Shown here piece by piece: positions 11,201 to 26,200 of a DNA stretch of 64,000 nucleotides (positions are counted from its first letter, which is position 1; each line of letters begins with the position of its first letter). Both the position numbers and the translations under genes were made by a program. A model generated the notes under the pieces. It saw nothing but the letters and a program-made list of their open reading frames with translations, had not been told where the DNA came from and did no database searches. Source of the stretch: Argyresthia goedartella (lineage: Eukaryota > Arthropoda > Insecta > Lepidoptera > Argyresthiidae); the NCBI GenBank assembly GCA_949825045.1, contig OX463812.1, forward strand, positions 2,774,661-2,838,660, given 5' to 3'.

Positions 11201-14200
11201 CGGGTTCGAATCCGGTACCAATGAAATATAGTTGTTTTTTTATACCTTGGACCTGTGCCTTGGACACTATTTACACACAGTGATCTAGCCCCAAACTAGG
11301 ATTCCCTGTATATTAGGTACTGGACAATGATACACATACTTATATTGATAAACAACCATGACTAGGGCACAAACATCCGTTCTCATCAAACAAATATTTG
11401 CCCCCACCGGGACTCGAACCCGCCCGGGACCCTTGGCTTCGTAGGCAGGGTTACTGCCGACTCGGCCGTTCGGGTGGTCAAATTATATTTTTGTGCATTT
11501 TTTTTCTGTAACTCACTTGTCTTGTCACCCACCTACAGTAAAACCAAGCAGGTATAAAATAATGTACCCAAACAAGCGGAAGCAACACGACCCAATTCGA
11601 AAATGATATTCAATTTTGACGGGTAGATGTGACAACTTGTCAAGTCGAGACAAGTTTGTTTTAACCTACTTGGCTTTACTACAGGCATGTCGCTTGCAGT
11701 ATGGACTACAGTGAGGCGTTCAATATTTATGATCAGTAAGGATTAGTGACTAACCCCCAGTTTCCGAAAGAGTGGTCAAATGTAACAAGCGGTTAATCGA
11801 TCATTTATTCAAAATAGCGGCACGTGATTGGCTGAAATGCGATTAACAAGAGTTTAACACGTTGTCACAGATAATTTTCCTTTCAGAAACCGGGCGTAAG
11901 TGAGCAACTAGCAATATGCAAAGGTCTTCATAGTGTGGCCCCCCGGCTCAAGATTATTACCTTGCCGTGGTCGACTACGTAACTTGACCGTGTCGTACTC
12001 AAGTTGTGTCAAACCTGTAGCAAATAGCTGCAAAGGCTGTCTTAGGTCTGGTGCATAGGCTTGTGAGTGAACTCACCTCACTGTTCCGCGTGTTGTGGGT
12101 GACATCGATGAGTTTAGCCAGCGCTCCCTGCTCTGTGAGCAGTCTGCAAACCTTCTTGCTTGAAGCTGCTAGATTACCGAGGGCCCACGCACTGGCCACC
12201 TGGAAATGCATGGCGAGGCTAAGGATTTGGATTGACCATTAATAGGTACGCACAAGGCTCTATGCCCACCAAGCTCCTGGAAATGAACTAAACTGAATAT
12301 TCATAATCAATAATCCATGTTACTGACACATACATGTACAGACTGATACATAGAGGAATCTTTAACCAGTAGCACCATGTGAGGCAACCCTTTCGACTAC
12401 ACAGTATGTGGCTCAAACTAAACTAGTTAGTAATGCACATCACTGATCAGTTCCTTGTATAAGCTGCCTCTCCTCCTAGATATAATGTACTTGCCAAAAA
12501 GTTTGCCAATCTTCGTATTATGTGAAGGGAACATCAATTTGAATAAAAAATAAACCCCACGTCCTGGATGTAAACATGTTTGTGACGTTCCTGTTTCTGG
12601 TTCCCACGAAATGTATGCGCCTGTATGTGAATGTAATGTAAATTAATATAAATTTGTTAGTAAACTTACAGCCAGTTCATTACTAAGGCTGTCAAGGCAG
12701 ACCACCAGATATGGGCCGGCGGCGGTCGCCACGGCCATGCTTCCCCTGTCGTCTGCCAGCGCCAGGTTGGTGAGACATCCGGTAGCCTCACACTGCTTCT
12801 GAATGTCATGTCCTGCAAGACAAAACTCTTTAACACCAGGGAATTGTAGAACCCTCTAAATATATGACGACCCGAATGGCCGAGTCGGCAGTGACCCTGC
12901 CTACGAAGCCAAAGGTAGAGTCCCGGTGGGGGCAAATATTTTTTTGATGAGAACGGATGTTTGTACCCTAGTCATGGTTGTTTTATCTATATAAGTATAA
13001 TATGTATCTATATAAGTATGTGTATCGTTGTCTAGTACCCAAGATACAGGGAATCCTAGTTTGGGGCTAGATCAATGTGTGTCAATAGTGTCCAAGGTCC
13101 AAGTTGCGTAAAAAGCACTACCGTTCTCTTCAGGCTTAAAATGTATGTATTTAGGTATATATATCATGTTTAGCATGTATGTATCATAAATTTTTAGGTT
13201 TCCGTACCCAAAGGGTAAAAACGGGACCCTATTACGAATACTCCGCTGTCTGTCTGTCCGTCTGTCAGCAGGCTGAATCTCATGAACCGTGATAGTTAGA
13301 CAGTTGAACATTTTCACAGATGATGTATTTTTGTTGCCGCTATAACAACAAATATTAAAATACAGAAAATTAATATTTAATGGGGCTCCCATACAACAAT
13401 TCTTTCAATACAAACTTATGAATGCACCTGGTTACGTAAATGGAGTTTAAAAGTAGCCGCACCAATAACTTTGTAAACAACATTTTGCTATGTAAAATTC
13501 AAACTACTCACTCCACACTATCCCTACCATTGTACGGTGGTACAGAACTCTTCGTGCGCGGGTCCGACTCTCACTTGGCCGGTTTTTTATGTATTTGTGT
13601 AGGTACACATCACAACATCTTTCTCTAACGACCTGTATAGTGGTTCAGCTACTGTTGCTTTGTGTGGTATGAATATGTGAAAAAACAGTAATCCCAGGAA
13701 AGCCTGTTTCTCTAACGACCTGTATAGTGGTTCAGCTACTGTTGCTTTGTGTGGTATGAATATGTGAAAAAACAGTAATCCCAGGAAAGCCTGTTTCTCT
13801 AACGACCTGTATAGTGGTTCAGCTACTGTTGCTTTGTGTGGTATGAATATGTGAAAAAACAGTAATCCCAGGAAAGCCTGTTCTTTTATGTTCCGTGGTG
13901 CAGGGGTCTGTCCAAGCGCATGAAGTGTCTCTTCACACGGGTGGATACCAAATTCATCACTGTCTATATGATCCAAAAAAATTGACGCTTTTCGCAGCAA
14001 ACTTGCTTTTAGTTTTATTGATTTTAAAATCAGCATGCAGTGTATCCAAAACTAAACCTAGTTTGTAATTGTGTTCATGCAGTCTTACTACTCACAACCA
14101 CATCACCCAGCAGAATTGCCACCCCTGCTATGTTTTAATCGTTGCAAAAATCCTGCTTTGCTTTGAAGTCCTTTAGGCGTATTTAATGCCAAGAGATCCG

Positions 14201-17200
14201 ATGTCGCCTCATCCACAAAGAATAAAACGCCTCCCTGTGGTTCACTAAATGCTTCGTTCAATGGTGGTAAAAGTTTGGTATTAGTATCAGTTGCCATGTT
14301 TACTGTAGACCAATAGACCCCATGAAGCCTGACTTTTCAGTTTGCCTTTAACATTTCAACGATGGGTGTTACCAATACAGAGTGTGGTGTTGGTTCCAAG
14401 ACTTCCTCACTCACCAATCTATCTATCTCCTTATAAACGCGCTCCTCCATGGAATCGGTCTACTCTATAAAAGTATATTGAGCTAAACCTCCTTTACATA
14501 GTTATTTGTATTTACTCAGCAGTTTTAAAACATTGCGGACCTCCGCTCCCACAATATAAAGTCCTTCTAACTGTATCTTCAAATCTTCAAACCAATTACG
14601 CCCTAAGTGTTTAATGAAACATCCACTGCATTCATTCTGATCTACAATTCCATGTGAGTCGGCCAATTTCCATTTCAATCAACAGAAGAATAACAATAAA
14701 CATAAGATAAGAGCATAAGATTTTACTTAAACACATTGTTAATTAAAATCTTAACCAAGAATGCAGCAACTCTCTCTTGCGACACTTTCCGTCTCATATA
14801 ATCCATTAAAATTTGTTGTATTTTTATTCATACAAACTGACTCTCTCTCTATGTGTACTCCAGCGAAATCTGAAATTTCCACCATGTTTCCTACACAGCG
14901 AGAACAATTGCCTTACTTGACCCTTTCTGTCTGCCTACAATTTATTTTTCATGTTATCTCGTTGACCTCAATCAGTTCCTCAAGATCCACATTAATTTTA
15001 CCGCTGCTGGTCCCCACAATGATGATGAGTGAATCAATATCCGCCACCTCATGCGCAGTCGAAATCACACACGCTTGATCATAGATCGGTACATTATGTC
15101 GTAACAATTTTTTCTGGACCTCTTTATCTAAATTCCAGACACTAAGCGATCTCGCAAAATTTTATCCAAATATGCAATATATACAACTGAGCTGTGTAAT
15201 CGCACATTTTCCCCCCTCTTGTTGATTTCTAGTTCGCTTATAACTTATATACCACGGGATTCTAAGAAGAAACCAAATCGCTCACTGTAATTTTACTTGC
15301 CTCAAATCAGTGGGTGCTAGTCCCTTAGAGCTTAGAATTAGTAACCCTTCGTAATACAGAGATGGCGCTAGCAGTAACGAGTGTAGTTTATCGCTATGGT
15401 TTCAGTCAACACACTTCTAGATGGCACCACAGGACCCTCATTTCAAGCAGATTAGTTACTCTTCTTATCCCATAGATGGCGGGACTTTGCAACTGTGAAA
15501 GTGCGCCTGCATCGCTGTATCTGTGATCGCTAGCACCCCTAATAACGAACCACAGATACATACATATTATACACAGACGCCTGCCTGTGACAGATACACT
15601 CTCTACTCTATTTAGTTTGTGGATAGTGGATACATTCAACAACAATGACCAATGTCGCCTATTGTCCGTGATCCTAGCCAGAAAGTATGATCTATAAATA
15701 TTATACAGATTCTGATAATTTCTGATTATGCACATGTTTTGTGTGTTGTTAGATATAAATGGCTACAATTTAAAACCAAAATGATTTTTTCGCACCAAAA
15801 TGTATAAATGATCACCAAAAGTGGCAGCAAATATCAGGGCAAAATACTGCGGTAGCTTAGGTGAAGGGTAAAGGGGGTGAGCGAAGCGAAAAACACTTTA
15901 TCCTTCGTATTAGGTTGAACATATAAGAACAAGAAAAAATACTTAAAACATAAATTTAAGCACACAAAACATAAAAGAAAAATAGCTTAATTTCTACAGT
16001 ATTTCGTGAAACACAATTAGGTGCTCATTTATCCATTCTAGCGGTCATTTTGAATTTATTGGTAGTAAAATAGGTCCTTTAAACACAAGCCTTCATATAA
16101 ATGTGACACACAAATCTGGCTTTTTGGTCACATTTACCACTCACGACACACAAAATATTTCGATTTCACACTTTCTGGCTAATATGACGTTTCGATGTAT
16201 AAATAATGTTACTCCTGATTAGAGTTATAAATTAATCGTTAAACCCAAAAGTGCACGATTAAATGCTCGTTACTGTGCCTTTTATGCAGTTAAATTGGTT
16301 AATTATTTATGTATGTATATACTTAGAAATTATTTCCAAACCGCGGAACAATTTAGGTTTCAGAACCCTTATGATTATTTAAATCGATAATTTTTATTCC
16401 TGTAGTAACTATCATCGGGAAATCCGTCTATAGAACTCTTTAGCAATCCACGAGGAACTAACAATGCAAATAAAAATGTAACTCAAGTAGTTGCGATAAA
16501 AGATGCATTAAACCCAAACCCTCGATCAAAACGGGTTACCCGCGGTTAAATGTGTATAGTTGGTATTTAAACAATCGGTTTAATACGGACCTTACATCTC
16601 TACTCCTGATAAAAGGCAAGAATATATCAGCCATGCAATCAAAGATGGAAATAAGATGTGCAATCTTGACGATTTGATTGACACAGTCTCAAGACTCTTT
16701 AATAATTCATGTCAGCGATGATCATGATGATGATGATGCAGATAGTGATATTAGTATTAATTCTGGCTAGGATCACGGACACAAAACATCGCGCTCGACT
16801 TTAACCGTGTTAGGTACCACAAAAAATGTTAAACAGCGTTTAACCTCAACACAAACTTAGAATCCCATACGTTTTTGTTTTTAAACAAGTGTTGAACAGT
16901 AGTTCATTTTTTTGTGGTATGGTCCTTAATGTTTAAATTACCTCAGTGTTCGCGTGACGTCATTAACTATGTTAGATCGTTTTATTACAGACTATAGCGC
17001 TGAAAGAACCACTAGTATTAATACTTCTGTGTTCTAGTAATTATTATATACATACGTAAATATATAAATAAAAGCTTTTTATACGTGTTTGTTTTTCATA
17101 CTCATATAGTTTAATATGAGTACAATATTAGTATATGTGGTAATATAATAGTACCTACTTCGTCTATTTTTATTTCATATTATACCTACCTATATAGTTA

Positions 17201-20200
17201 CGTGGTTTGAATGGTCTGCCACAAGGCACAAGGCACACGGCACACGGCGCACGGCAGAAGAGGTTGCTGCTGTATAGTGTTATAGTATCTGTGCTGCCTG
17301 CAAGCTGACGCAAATAGAATCTGCAGGGTTTTTGTCCGAAGGCCCGCGATTTTCAACCTTATAGCTTGGTAAAAGGGTTCAAAACTGGTCAAGAGTCTGC
17401 TTGTACGGGCGATGAGGAGGCGAACTTTCGAGGGATCATTCAAGTATTACGTAAGCATAATTTTAGTAGTTTTGTTTCTTCTATTCATATACACCACACA
17501 CATCATTTGCGAAAGACAAATTATTAACGTCGTATCGTTTATATTTTTATTATTAACATTTAAACGATATTTTTATTCAATTTTTTTACTCAAACAAAAA
17601 AAGAAGTAATATATTGCTGACGTAATCACCATCCAAACTCCCCCGGCCCCCCTTACATTAAAATATGCTAAGTAATTATCCTCCATGATCCTCCCCCAAC
17701 CACATCTTGGTGCTTACGAAATACTTGGATGACCCCTGAGGTTGTAGTGAGCTTGCTGCATCAGAGAAGAGAATTTGCGTAGTCCTAGCCGTCTTCTGAA
17801 ATCTGGCAACGTAGCCGCGTTGATTGGGCCGCCATTTAGCGACTTTGTCGCTAGAAATGGCGACTATTGCTTAAGTCCTAGACAAAAAAATATGGATTTA
17901 CATCCATTAAATGCCTGTTTGTATGTATTTTCCATTTTTATTTGTCTGTTAGCATTATTTTGAGCAATATTCTTACATTTTTATTTTATATTTGCAAATT
18001 ATTCATACATTTTTAGGGTTGATTACAGTCGTATTCAAAAATTACTGGACCCTACCTCAACGCAGGGAATTAGCTTTTAGAACTGTGGCCTTTACATGTG
18101 ATTCTGACCTCTAGGAATATCAAACGCTTTTGAAAAAATTTACCAATCACAACACGATTATTTGGCACGAGCTGTTTAAAAGCGATGTTCTGATTAATAA
18201 TTTCTTCAAAAGCCATAAATTTGGTTGAATGAATTAGTGTTAGTTAGCGTATTTTCGTGGCGTGGCTAGCGACATGGAATTTTCGGAGTTGGAAACACTG
18301 TTTCGAATCGATGCGATTGACAAGCGCTCAGCCTTCTCTATTTAATTATAATTACAAGCCATCCATGAATGAACAGAGAAGTATGGCAACGCCGCGGCGT
18401 GTGATCCGGCACAAACAACAAAGTTCAATTTCAACTCTTCCAAGTCGAATAGTGATGCTGAGATTCGGTGTCCGGTATTCGGAAGCCATCGTCTTTTCTA
18501 AAGGGTCCAGGTCGTAGGCAGAAGTCGAAAAAGATGAAGGAAACTAGTGGGTAGGTAAACGAAGAGCACATAAATCCAAATCCACTACATAGTCAGCCAT
18601 TGAGTATTAGAGTAAGTTGGTCTTTGGATTTGGAGTAATTACATTTGCATAAAATAGAGTTGACTGATTGTACATTTTAGGTAGGTAGTATCTAATAAGC
18701 AATACCTACAGAGCAATACCTTTTGACATTGACTTGACAAGAAAGGAACCAGCTGCACTAGCGCCATCTCGTCGCATCCGCAGAAGGTAATTAAAATTCC
18801 TAGCGCCATCTCGTGGTATTTGCAATATTGCGATGGTGCTGCACCTAGCGATATAGGCCTCGAACTAAAGATGCTTCCGTAGCATCTCTGTTTACGCCGG
18901 TGACATTTTTTGTTCTACGTTGTCCATCTGTACTGTATAGTATTATAGTATCTGTGCTCAAATTCACCGAACTTATTAATTTTATTTTACATCTTTTCTC
19001 GAAGCGCTTCGTCGTTTTATCATAACTTTGGTTTGGATTACACCAGATAAACAAAAGGATATGATATCAGTGGACTCATTGAACATATAAAGTTTCAATT
19101 GCAAAGCTCTTAATCGTAATTTTTTATTGATTTGTATTAAAATCCACGATTTTGTCACTGGCTAGTGAGCCAGTGATCAGTGGATGATCATCAAAATTCT
19201 CAGGGTACTTCCTGAAGTCCTAGAATGCTGAAATTTGGTAATTTTTGGTACAATACATTTTTACTACATAAGTTTTTACTACAAGTAGTGCTACGTGGGG
19301 CGCACTATAAGTTTCCGGAATGAATATGAAAAAATACTATTAAAGGTACAAAATTAATTTATTGTTTTTCAAAATAATCTCCCTTGGCGTCTATGCACTT
19401 TTTCATTCGATGAAACCAGTTTTGAAAACTTTTGTGCCACTCCTCTGTGGTGACCTCTGAAACGTGTTTTTCATACTCCTCGACAGCCTCTTCTGGTGAT
19501 GAAAATCGTTGACCGCGTAAATGGTTCTTAATTTTTGGGAACAGAAAAAAGTCACAAGGTGCCAGGTCGGGACTGTATGCAGGATGACTCACGAGTTCTA
19601 CATTTTTCGCCTTCAAAAAGTCGTTTGTCTGTCTGGCCGTGTGAGAACTAGCATTGTCGTGGTGCAGGATGATACGGCGTTTACGGTTATTTTTACGGAG
19701 TTCGTCAATAACTTCCGGCAAACAAATGGTCGTGTACCAGTCACTATTCACTGTACGACGACTCTCTAAAGCAACAGTAGCCACGTGTCCAGTTTTATTA
19801 AAAAAAGAAGCAATCATCCGCTTAGATGCACTTTTCACGCGCGCCACTTTGGTTGGTTTCGGCTCATCTTGAAAGACCCATACGCTCGATTGCTGCTTTG
19901 TTTTGGGATCGTAGCAATAAATCCATGTTTCGTCACCTGTTACTATGTCCCACACCAAATTTGACGCACCTTCGTTGAATCTGGTAAGCATGGCACTGCA
20001 CCAAGTGACGCGGTCCGTTTTTTGAGCCTCGGTCAAGTTGTGTGGGATCCACCGCGAGCACAGCTTTCTCACACCCAAATGTTTGTGTAGGATTAATTGT
20101 ATTTGACTCATGCCTATTTCTAAGGATGCGCGAATTTCATGGTAGGTCACATGCCTGTCTGTATCAATCATACGGCGCACAGCATCGATGTTTTTGTTGG

Positions 20201-23200
20201 TCACAGCGGTGGACGGCCGACCATCGCGAGATTCGTCACTGAGATTGATACGACCACGCTTGAATTCTGCAAACCAGCTATAAACAGTTGTCTTGCATGG
20301 TGCTTCATTGCCAAAAGCTGTTTCAAGCCGAGCGATGCTCTGTTGAGCTGTCAAATTACACTTAAAATCGTAGAAAATCATACTACGAAAATTTTCCCGA
20401 GTTAAATCCATGTTGATGCAGACACACAATTTTTTAAATGGCGCCACAAGGTAAAAACAAAAGGCAGTCAGATGAAACAAACTGCATTCTACAGCCAAAG
20501 AGTTCTATTTTCAAATGTTGCAATAAATTTTTAAATATTGTTTATGTAAGTGGCCAGTTCCGGAAACTTACAGTGCGCCCTATGTATTAAGTATTCTGTG
20601 CAGAAAAGTAAAGCAAAGCCACATATTTTTACCAAGGTGTAGGGTTTGTGAAGTTAGGGCTTCTAGAGTTAGGTCGTGTAGAGTTAGAAGCTTGGCTCTA
20701 CGTCAGATAAACCGGTCAGGAAAACCGGATAAGTGAAGCGGTATACGGGTGAAGCGTGATAACATCATGAATCATAACTTCTTGTTTGAAAATGTAATCT
20801 AACAAGTTTTTCCCATGTTAAACTATTAATAAATTCTCAATTAAATGATTTAAATAGGGACAGTTGGCGTCAAGGTAGTGCAGTTAGCTGGTTTTGCCTG
20901 AAATATGTAAACAAGCTGTAAATCTTAATTGGATTCCTAGTATTTCAAGAAGTATTAATCATAAGATATTTAATTAGTGTATGTTAAAATAATTGAAATA
21001 ATCTTGTTCTTAAGTCAGCGAAATGCAGAATTGTTAAAAGGTATCCGTTTTTACCTGTATATTTTCTTAATATTACTGGTTGGTAAAAACAAATAAGTGA
21101 CATTAACTTTTCATTATAATGCTTTTATTAGTATAGTTAACTTATTCACAAGATACAATTGAAATTTAAACATAAATATATCATGGGAAACCAAGAACAT
21201 AGAAAATCACAAAATATTTTCGTAACAAGATAGCCCGTCCTCTTTATCAACAGCTTCAGGAACTTTTTCACCGTCTTCATTTTTTATATCATGGCTCCGA
21301 TTCCTCCGGTCTTATATTATTTTTAATTAGATTTAACAAATCCTTTTTTTGATTTTACATAAATTATTTTCAAGTCATTCGGAAATTCCTTTTGTTTTGT
21401 TCGTGTTGTTAAGAATTGTTCTATACTTCTTAGCCGGTTACGTCTATTAATTTAACCCCTTTACGAACCCCAGTCGTTTTATTTAAACCATTGCACCTTG
21501 TAACCTTCAGTGTCCTTATCTGTGTTCTATATCAACTTAGAAGCCAGATGTTTCACTGAGAACGTCTCAGTTGTCAGTGAAAAAGTTAACAAGCAGAATA
21601 ACCGAACACCCACGAATAAGTAACCTTATTTCGAGGGTATTCTGTGAGAACTGAATAAGTGCATTTTTACCCACGACGGAACGGAGATGGTATATGCGTT
21701 TGGGTTGAGAGGATGTTTGTGCAAACCAATGTTGCCATTTTTCTCAAAAACTACAAGTCCGATTTTGATGCGGTTTTCAGTGATGGGTTCGGGTTTGATT
21801 GGTGCATGTTCTTAGATAGGTGTTACGGTGACAACTCACCAGGAGTCACTGCAGTAAACATTTATTTGTGCAAAATCACAACTACGAGTCCGATTTTGAT
21901 GGCGTTTTTCAGTGATGAGTCCGGGTTTGATTGGTGCATGTTCTTAGATAGGCGTTACGATGACAACTCACCAGGGGGCGCTGCGGTAAACATTTGTTTG
22001 TGCAAAACTAAAACTATTCGTTTGATTCTGAAGCGTTTTTGTAATGGTGTTGTGGTTGATTAGTGAGGGTTCATAAATAGGTGTTCCGGTAGGAACTCAC
22101 TAGGGGGCACTGCAGTGATATTGTTTATATTAGCTACTAAATTTTAAAGAAACTCGATAGAACTTTCTTCAAGGGGGCACTGCAGTGATATAGTTTATAT
22201 TAGCTATTAAATATTAAAGAAACTCAATAGAACTTTCTTGATAACATTACAATGAGGTCTTACTTGTGCGCTGCGTTGCGTCGCGTCGTCGATTTTCCAT
22301 AATTTTGACAGTGGCATGTCACTGTCAAATATTTGGACAAAGTCGAGGACAAATGGGGCCTCCTCCTCAGTGAACCAAGTATTTATGTTGGAAAGGGAGC
22401 AAAAGACGATGGCTACTTTATGGTCTTTCTCTGTGTCCTCGGTTTACGACCGGCGACGTATAGTTTGTCTCAATGGCTCTAATTCTTCCAACGCTATGCT
22501 GCTATGTGGGCTGTTAAAAGTTTTCTTTGATCTAGATTGGTAATTACTACGCCGCGGCCGTCTAAAGATCGTACTCTACTAAGCGCCACATAAGCTTGTC
22601 CTTTGGCGAATGTTTTTAGTCCAAAATATAAAAACCTAAAAGTAAGAAAATATGGAGAGATATCTCGACAACTTAGCCTACTACTTATTTTAATTAACCT
22701 AATAAATTCAAGACGAAGTACGAAAAATATTAAACTAAAAATCAGAACCAAAAATCAATACTCGTGAACTAAGCTTATGATGTAATGTGGAGGGATATTC
22801 CAATTAACCTAACCTAACCTACTTACTTATTCAAATGAAAATAAACATTCAAGATAATGCTAAAACTATTACAAACACAACCAAAACTATTACAAACACA
22901 ACCAAAACTATTACAAATACAACCAAAACTATTACAAATACAACTAAATTTAACAATAATTTGGGAAAACCGAAACAATAGCACACTATATTATACATAT
23001 AAATATGAAGTACAATTTACATAATACCTATGCTTGCTCTCTAAAAGTTTGAAATAAAAAACATTTTTTTTTTTAAAAAACCACCGACGGTTAAAACGTA
23101 GAAGAAAAAGGATAAAATAATTTTGAAACCCCCGACTCAAAGAATTTATGCTATGAATTCAATAAAAAACCCAAGAAAATCTGTCGGGGGCTGCTATTTT

Positions 23201-26200
23201 GCTATCACTGTATTTTATAATTTATTGCATTGCAAGTGATTGTATAACTTTTACATTCTATGTTTTAAGCAAATAATGTTAAATAACTGCTTTACACAGA
23301 CCAAAACTCCGTAGTTAAAGCTTCTACAGTTATACGGTTTAGCTTGATAAAAAAATCAGAAAAAATGAAGTAAGTTCCCTAGGTATGAAACTTTTTTTTA
23401 CCAAAAAGTGCACTTATTCGGTTCTCACAATACCCTCGATTCTTGATGTATCTTTTATTACATACAATATCTACAAAAATTTCCTAGCTGCTTTGGGTGA
23501 GTTGGTCCACCCTAACCACAGAATACTTAAATGCCCTAACCACGCACACAAAACACATAACTGCTTTTATCCCCAATGGCATTGACGCCATTTTATGTAA
23601 ATGTAACCAAAAAATTTTAACTAAATTAAATAATTTCTCAAAAACTACATTTCCTCACAAAAATACACTACACTAGGGGGATGGAGGAGCTTCTCCCTCT
23701 TCCCCACCCTCAATTAAGGAAGACGATAAAAAAAAAACTGTAGTGAAAACTAAATTCAAAAGATAATTTTTGAAAAATCATAACGAAAAACTACTAGGTA
23801 CTCGTTTCCGACAGTCAATGGAGGGGTATAGTTGTGTTGGTGGAGTAGTACAATTAAAGCTATAAAAGCATGTGACCTACCTGCCATTATTTATGATGTT
23901 GATCTGGCTCAAAATGCTTCGGTCTGTCATGTTTGTTAGATTTTAAAACATTTAAATAATGAATATCTAAATATTTACCAGAAATCTCTCTGACCAAGCC
24001 TCGTAATGCTCCATGAGTGCTTAACACAGTCTCAATATGCCCCTCATCATCGAGGAGTGCATTCTTCAGTAGGTGAAGTTCTTCGGCTGTGATTGCTGAT
24101 TTTGTCTTCAGCTTGCTGGCAATGCTGACAACTGTCGTTGTGTTTGTTCTAGAAATTTAAAAAAATATACAATTGCCTATTTGATTGATCAGTAAGTTGC
24201 CTTCTTGGAGGCCCTAGATGAAAAAATGAAATGAAAAGGAAGAAAACAATTCCCTCAAAACCGCGATAACCGAATAGGAACACAAAGTCAACATCATGGA
24301 AAAGGAGAGACGAAAGAATAACCTGATCTTTTTTGGAGTAGAAGAAGAAGGAAAGTCAGAAACCGAGTTGGTGTACTACATCAAAGATATTATAATGGAA
24401 ACAGGAACACCTCGACAGCCAAGAAATTTGCAACATATACAGGATCGGGCAGAAGAACAACAAGAACCGTCCCGTCGTGATCTCCATTACAACGTTATGG
24501 AAAAAGCATTTGTTACTGAGGAATAAATCAAAGCTGCCAGAAGGCTGCCAAAATATCAAATAAGAATATCCCAAAGTACTAAAAAAGCGTAAGGAGTTAC
24601 AGGCACAAGTCGAAGAGGAAAAGAAGAAAGGAAATGTAGTCTTTATAAATTACGATAAGCTAGTAGTTAAAAAAACAACTGAAGGAAAGCGCGAAAAAGA
24701 AAAAGAGGAGCATCAGTTTCACCAAATTTGATAATGCAGAAGAAACACAGAGCAGCAAAAAACCAAGCATGTTCACCGACAAAACCACCAGCAAAAGAAA
24801 TCATCAGACCCAATAGGCTGAATAATTTCGAACCAGGAAGGTCAGCATCACTGCCAGAGACTCCAGAAAACATATAACTGTGACTGATAACCGGAACCAG
24901 AAAAAACAAAATAATATAACTTTACACAGCAACAATACAACTCATTTAAACCCTTCAGAACGCTTGGTCAGCAAGAAGGGTAATGACCAATCCTCCCAAG
25001 AAAAAATAAACCAACAAAATTAACTACAGCTTTCAATATTTGGACAGTAAACATACAAACCCTCTTAGGCAAGGACAGACTAGAGAAACGATAATATGCA
25101 TTGGACAATGAAAAATGGCATATACCTATAGAGGGATTAAGTGAAATACGAAGGGAAAATGAAAATATTATTTAACGGGAAATATAAAACTGCACATCAA
25201 AAATACAGATTTGCACAGCAAATATCAGGGTAAAATGCTGCGGTAGCTTAGGAGAAGGGTAAAGGGGGTGACTGAAGCGAAGCCCCCTTTATCCTTAGTG
25301 TTAGGTTGTTGATCCTTTTTTGCTGTGCAAATCAGTATTTTTGATGATTAAATACCAGCCTTAGTAAACTACATTCGGAAAACTACACATACCACTATGG
25401 AGGCCACAAAGGGCAACACAGAGTTGGTCTCATAATAAACAAAACAATAACAAAATGTAAGTATAGAAGAATTTAATGCTCACACTAAGAGAATTATCAG
25501 CATCGTGTTCATTGGTGGGAAAGAAAAGTGAACAATTATACCAGCCTTCACCCCCACTAGCACCGCTACAGAAAGCTATCGCTAAAGAAGTATGGGAAGA
25601 AGCATTCTATTAGTCAGCAGAAGAGAGATAATCTGCAACATCGCTCTGAGACAAATCACGACGGTGGATGATTCCCTAACTAGAAACAAAGATCATAAAA
25701 TGGAACCGGGCCGGATATCTAAGTAGACTTCACGATAACAGATGGACCAAAGCATCAACAGACTGGATACTTCGCGAGGGAACAAGGAACAGGGGGAGAC
25801 CTAGGCTGAGATGGAGAGATGAGCTAGATGAGTACCAGCCACAATGGTGGAGAGTGGCACAAGAGAGGAAAATATGGAGGTTCGTGGGAGAGGCCTTTGT
25901 TCAAAAGTGGGAAACTAAATCAACAACAACAAGAAACTCGTAAAAACAACACAAACAATATTAGTCAATAAAAGAGGCTTTATTATTATTATTATTATAA
26001 GTAGCCTTCATATACATGTCAACTACGAATTTCTATCAGAATCCCTTTCTAATTCCAACCAATCAGAACATGATTATTTTAAAGGAGCTCTCTTTTGATG
26101 GGTCCATGTGTCAATTTGAATGGGATTCTGATAGAAATTCCCAGATGTCAGAATAACATAATAAGCCTACAGTTGAAATGAAAAGTACATAAACAACATG

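Noticed and set aside
18257..18517. 86-codon + strand frame in intron 2 of the ARM gene
   Set aside because: No recognisable family; short frame fits chance or an old element.
21659..22063. 134-codon + strand frame with repeated DEKSGFDWCMFLD-like phrases
   Set aside because: It follows the 131-bp tandem array; the repeated phrase comes from the repeat and no family matches.
22862..22945. CRISPR-like short repeats
   Set aside because: Units of 21 bp run head to tail with no spacers, and the DNA is from an animal.
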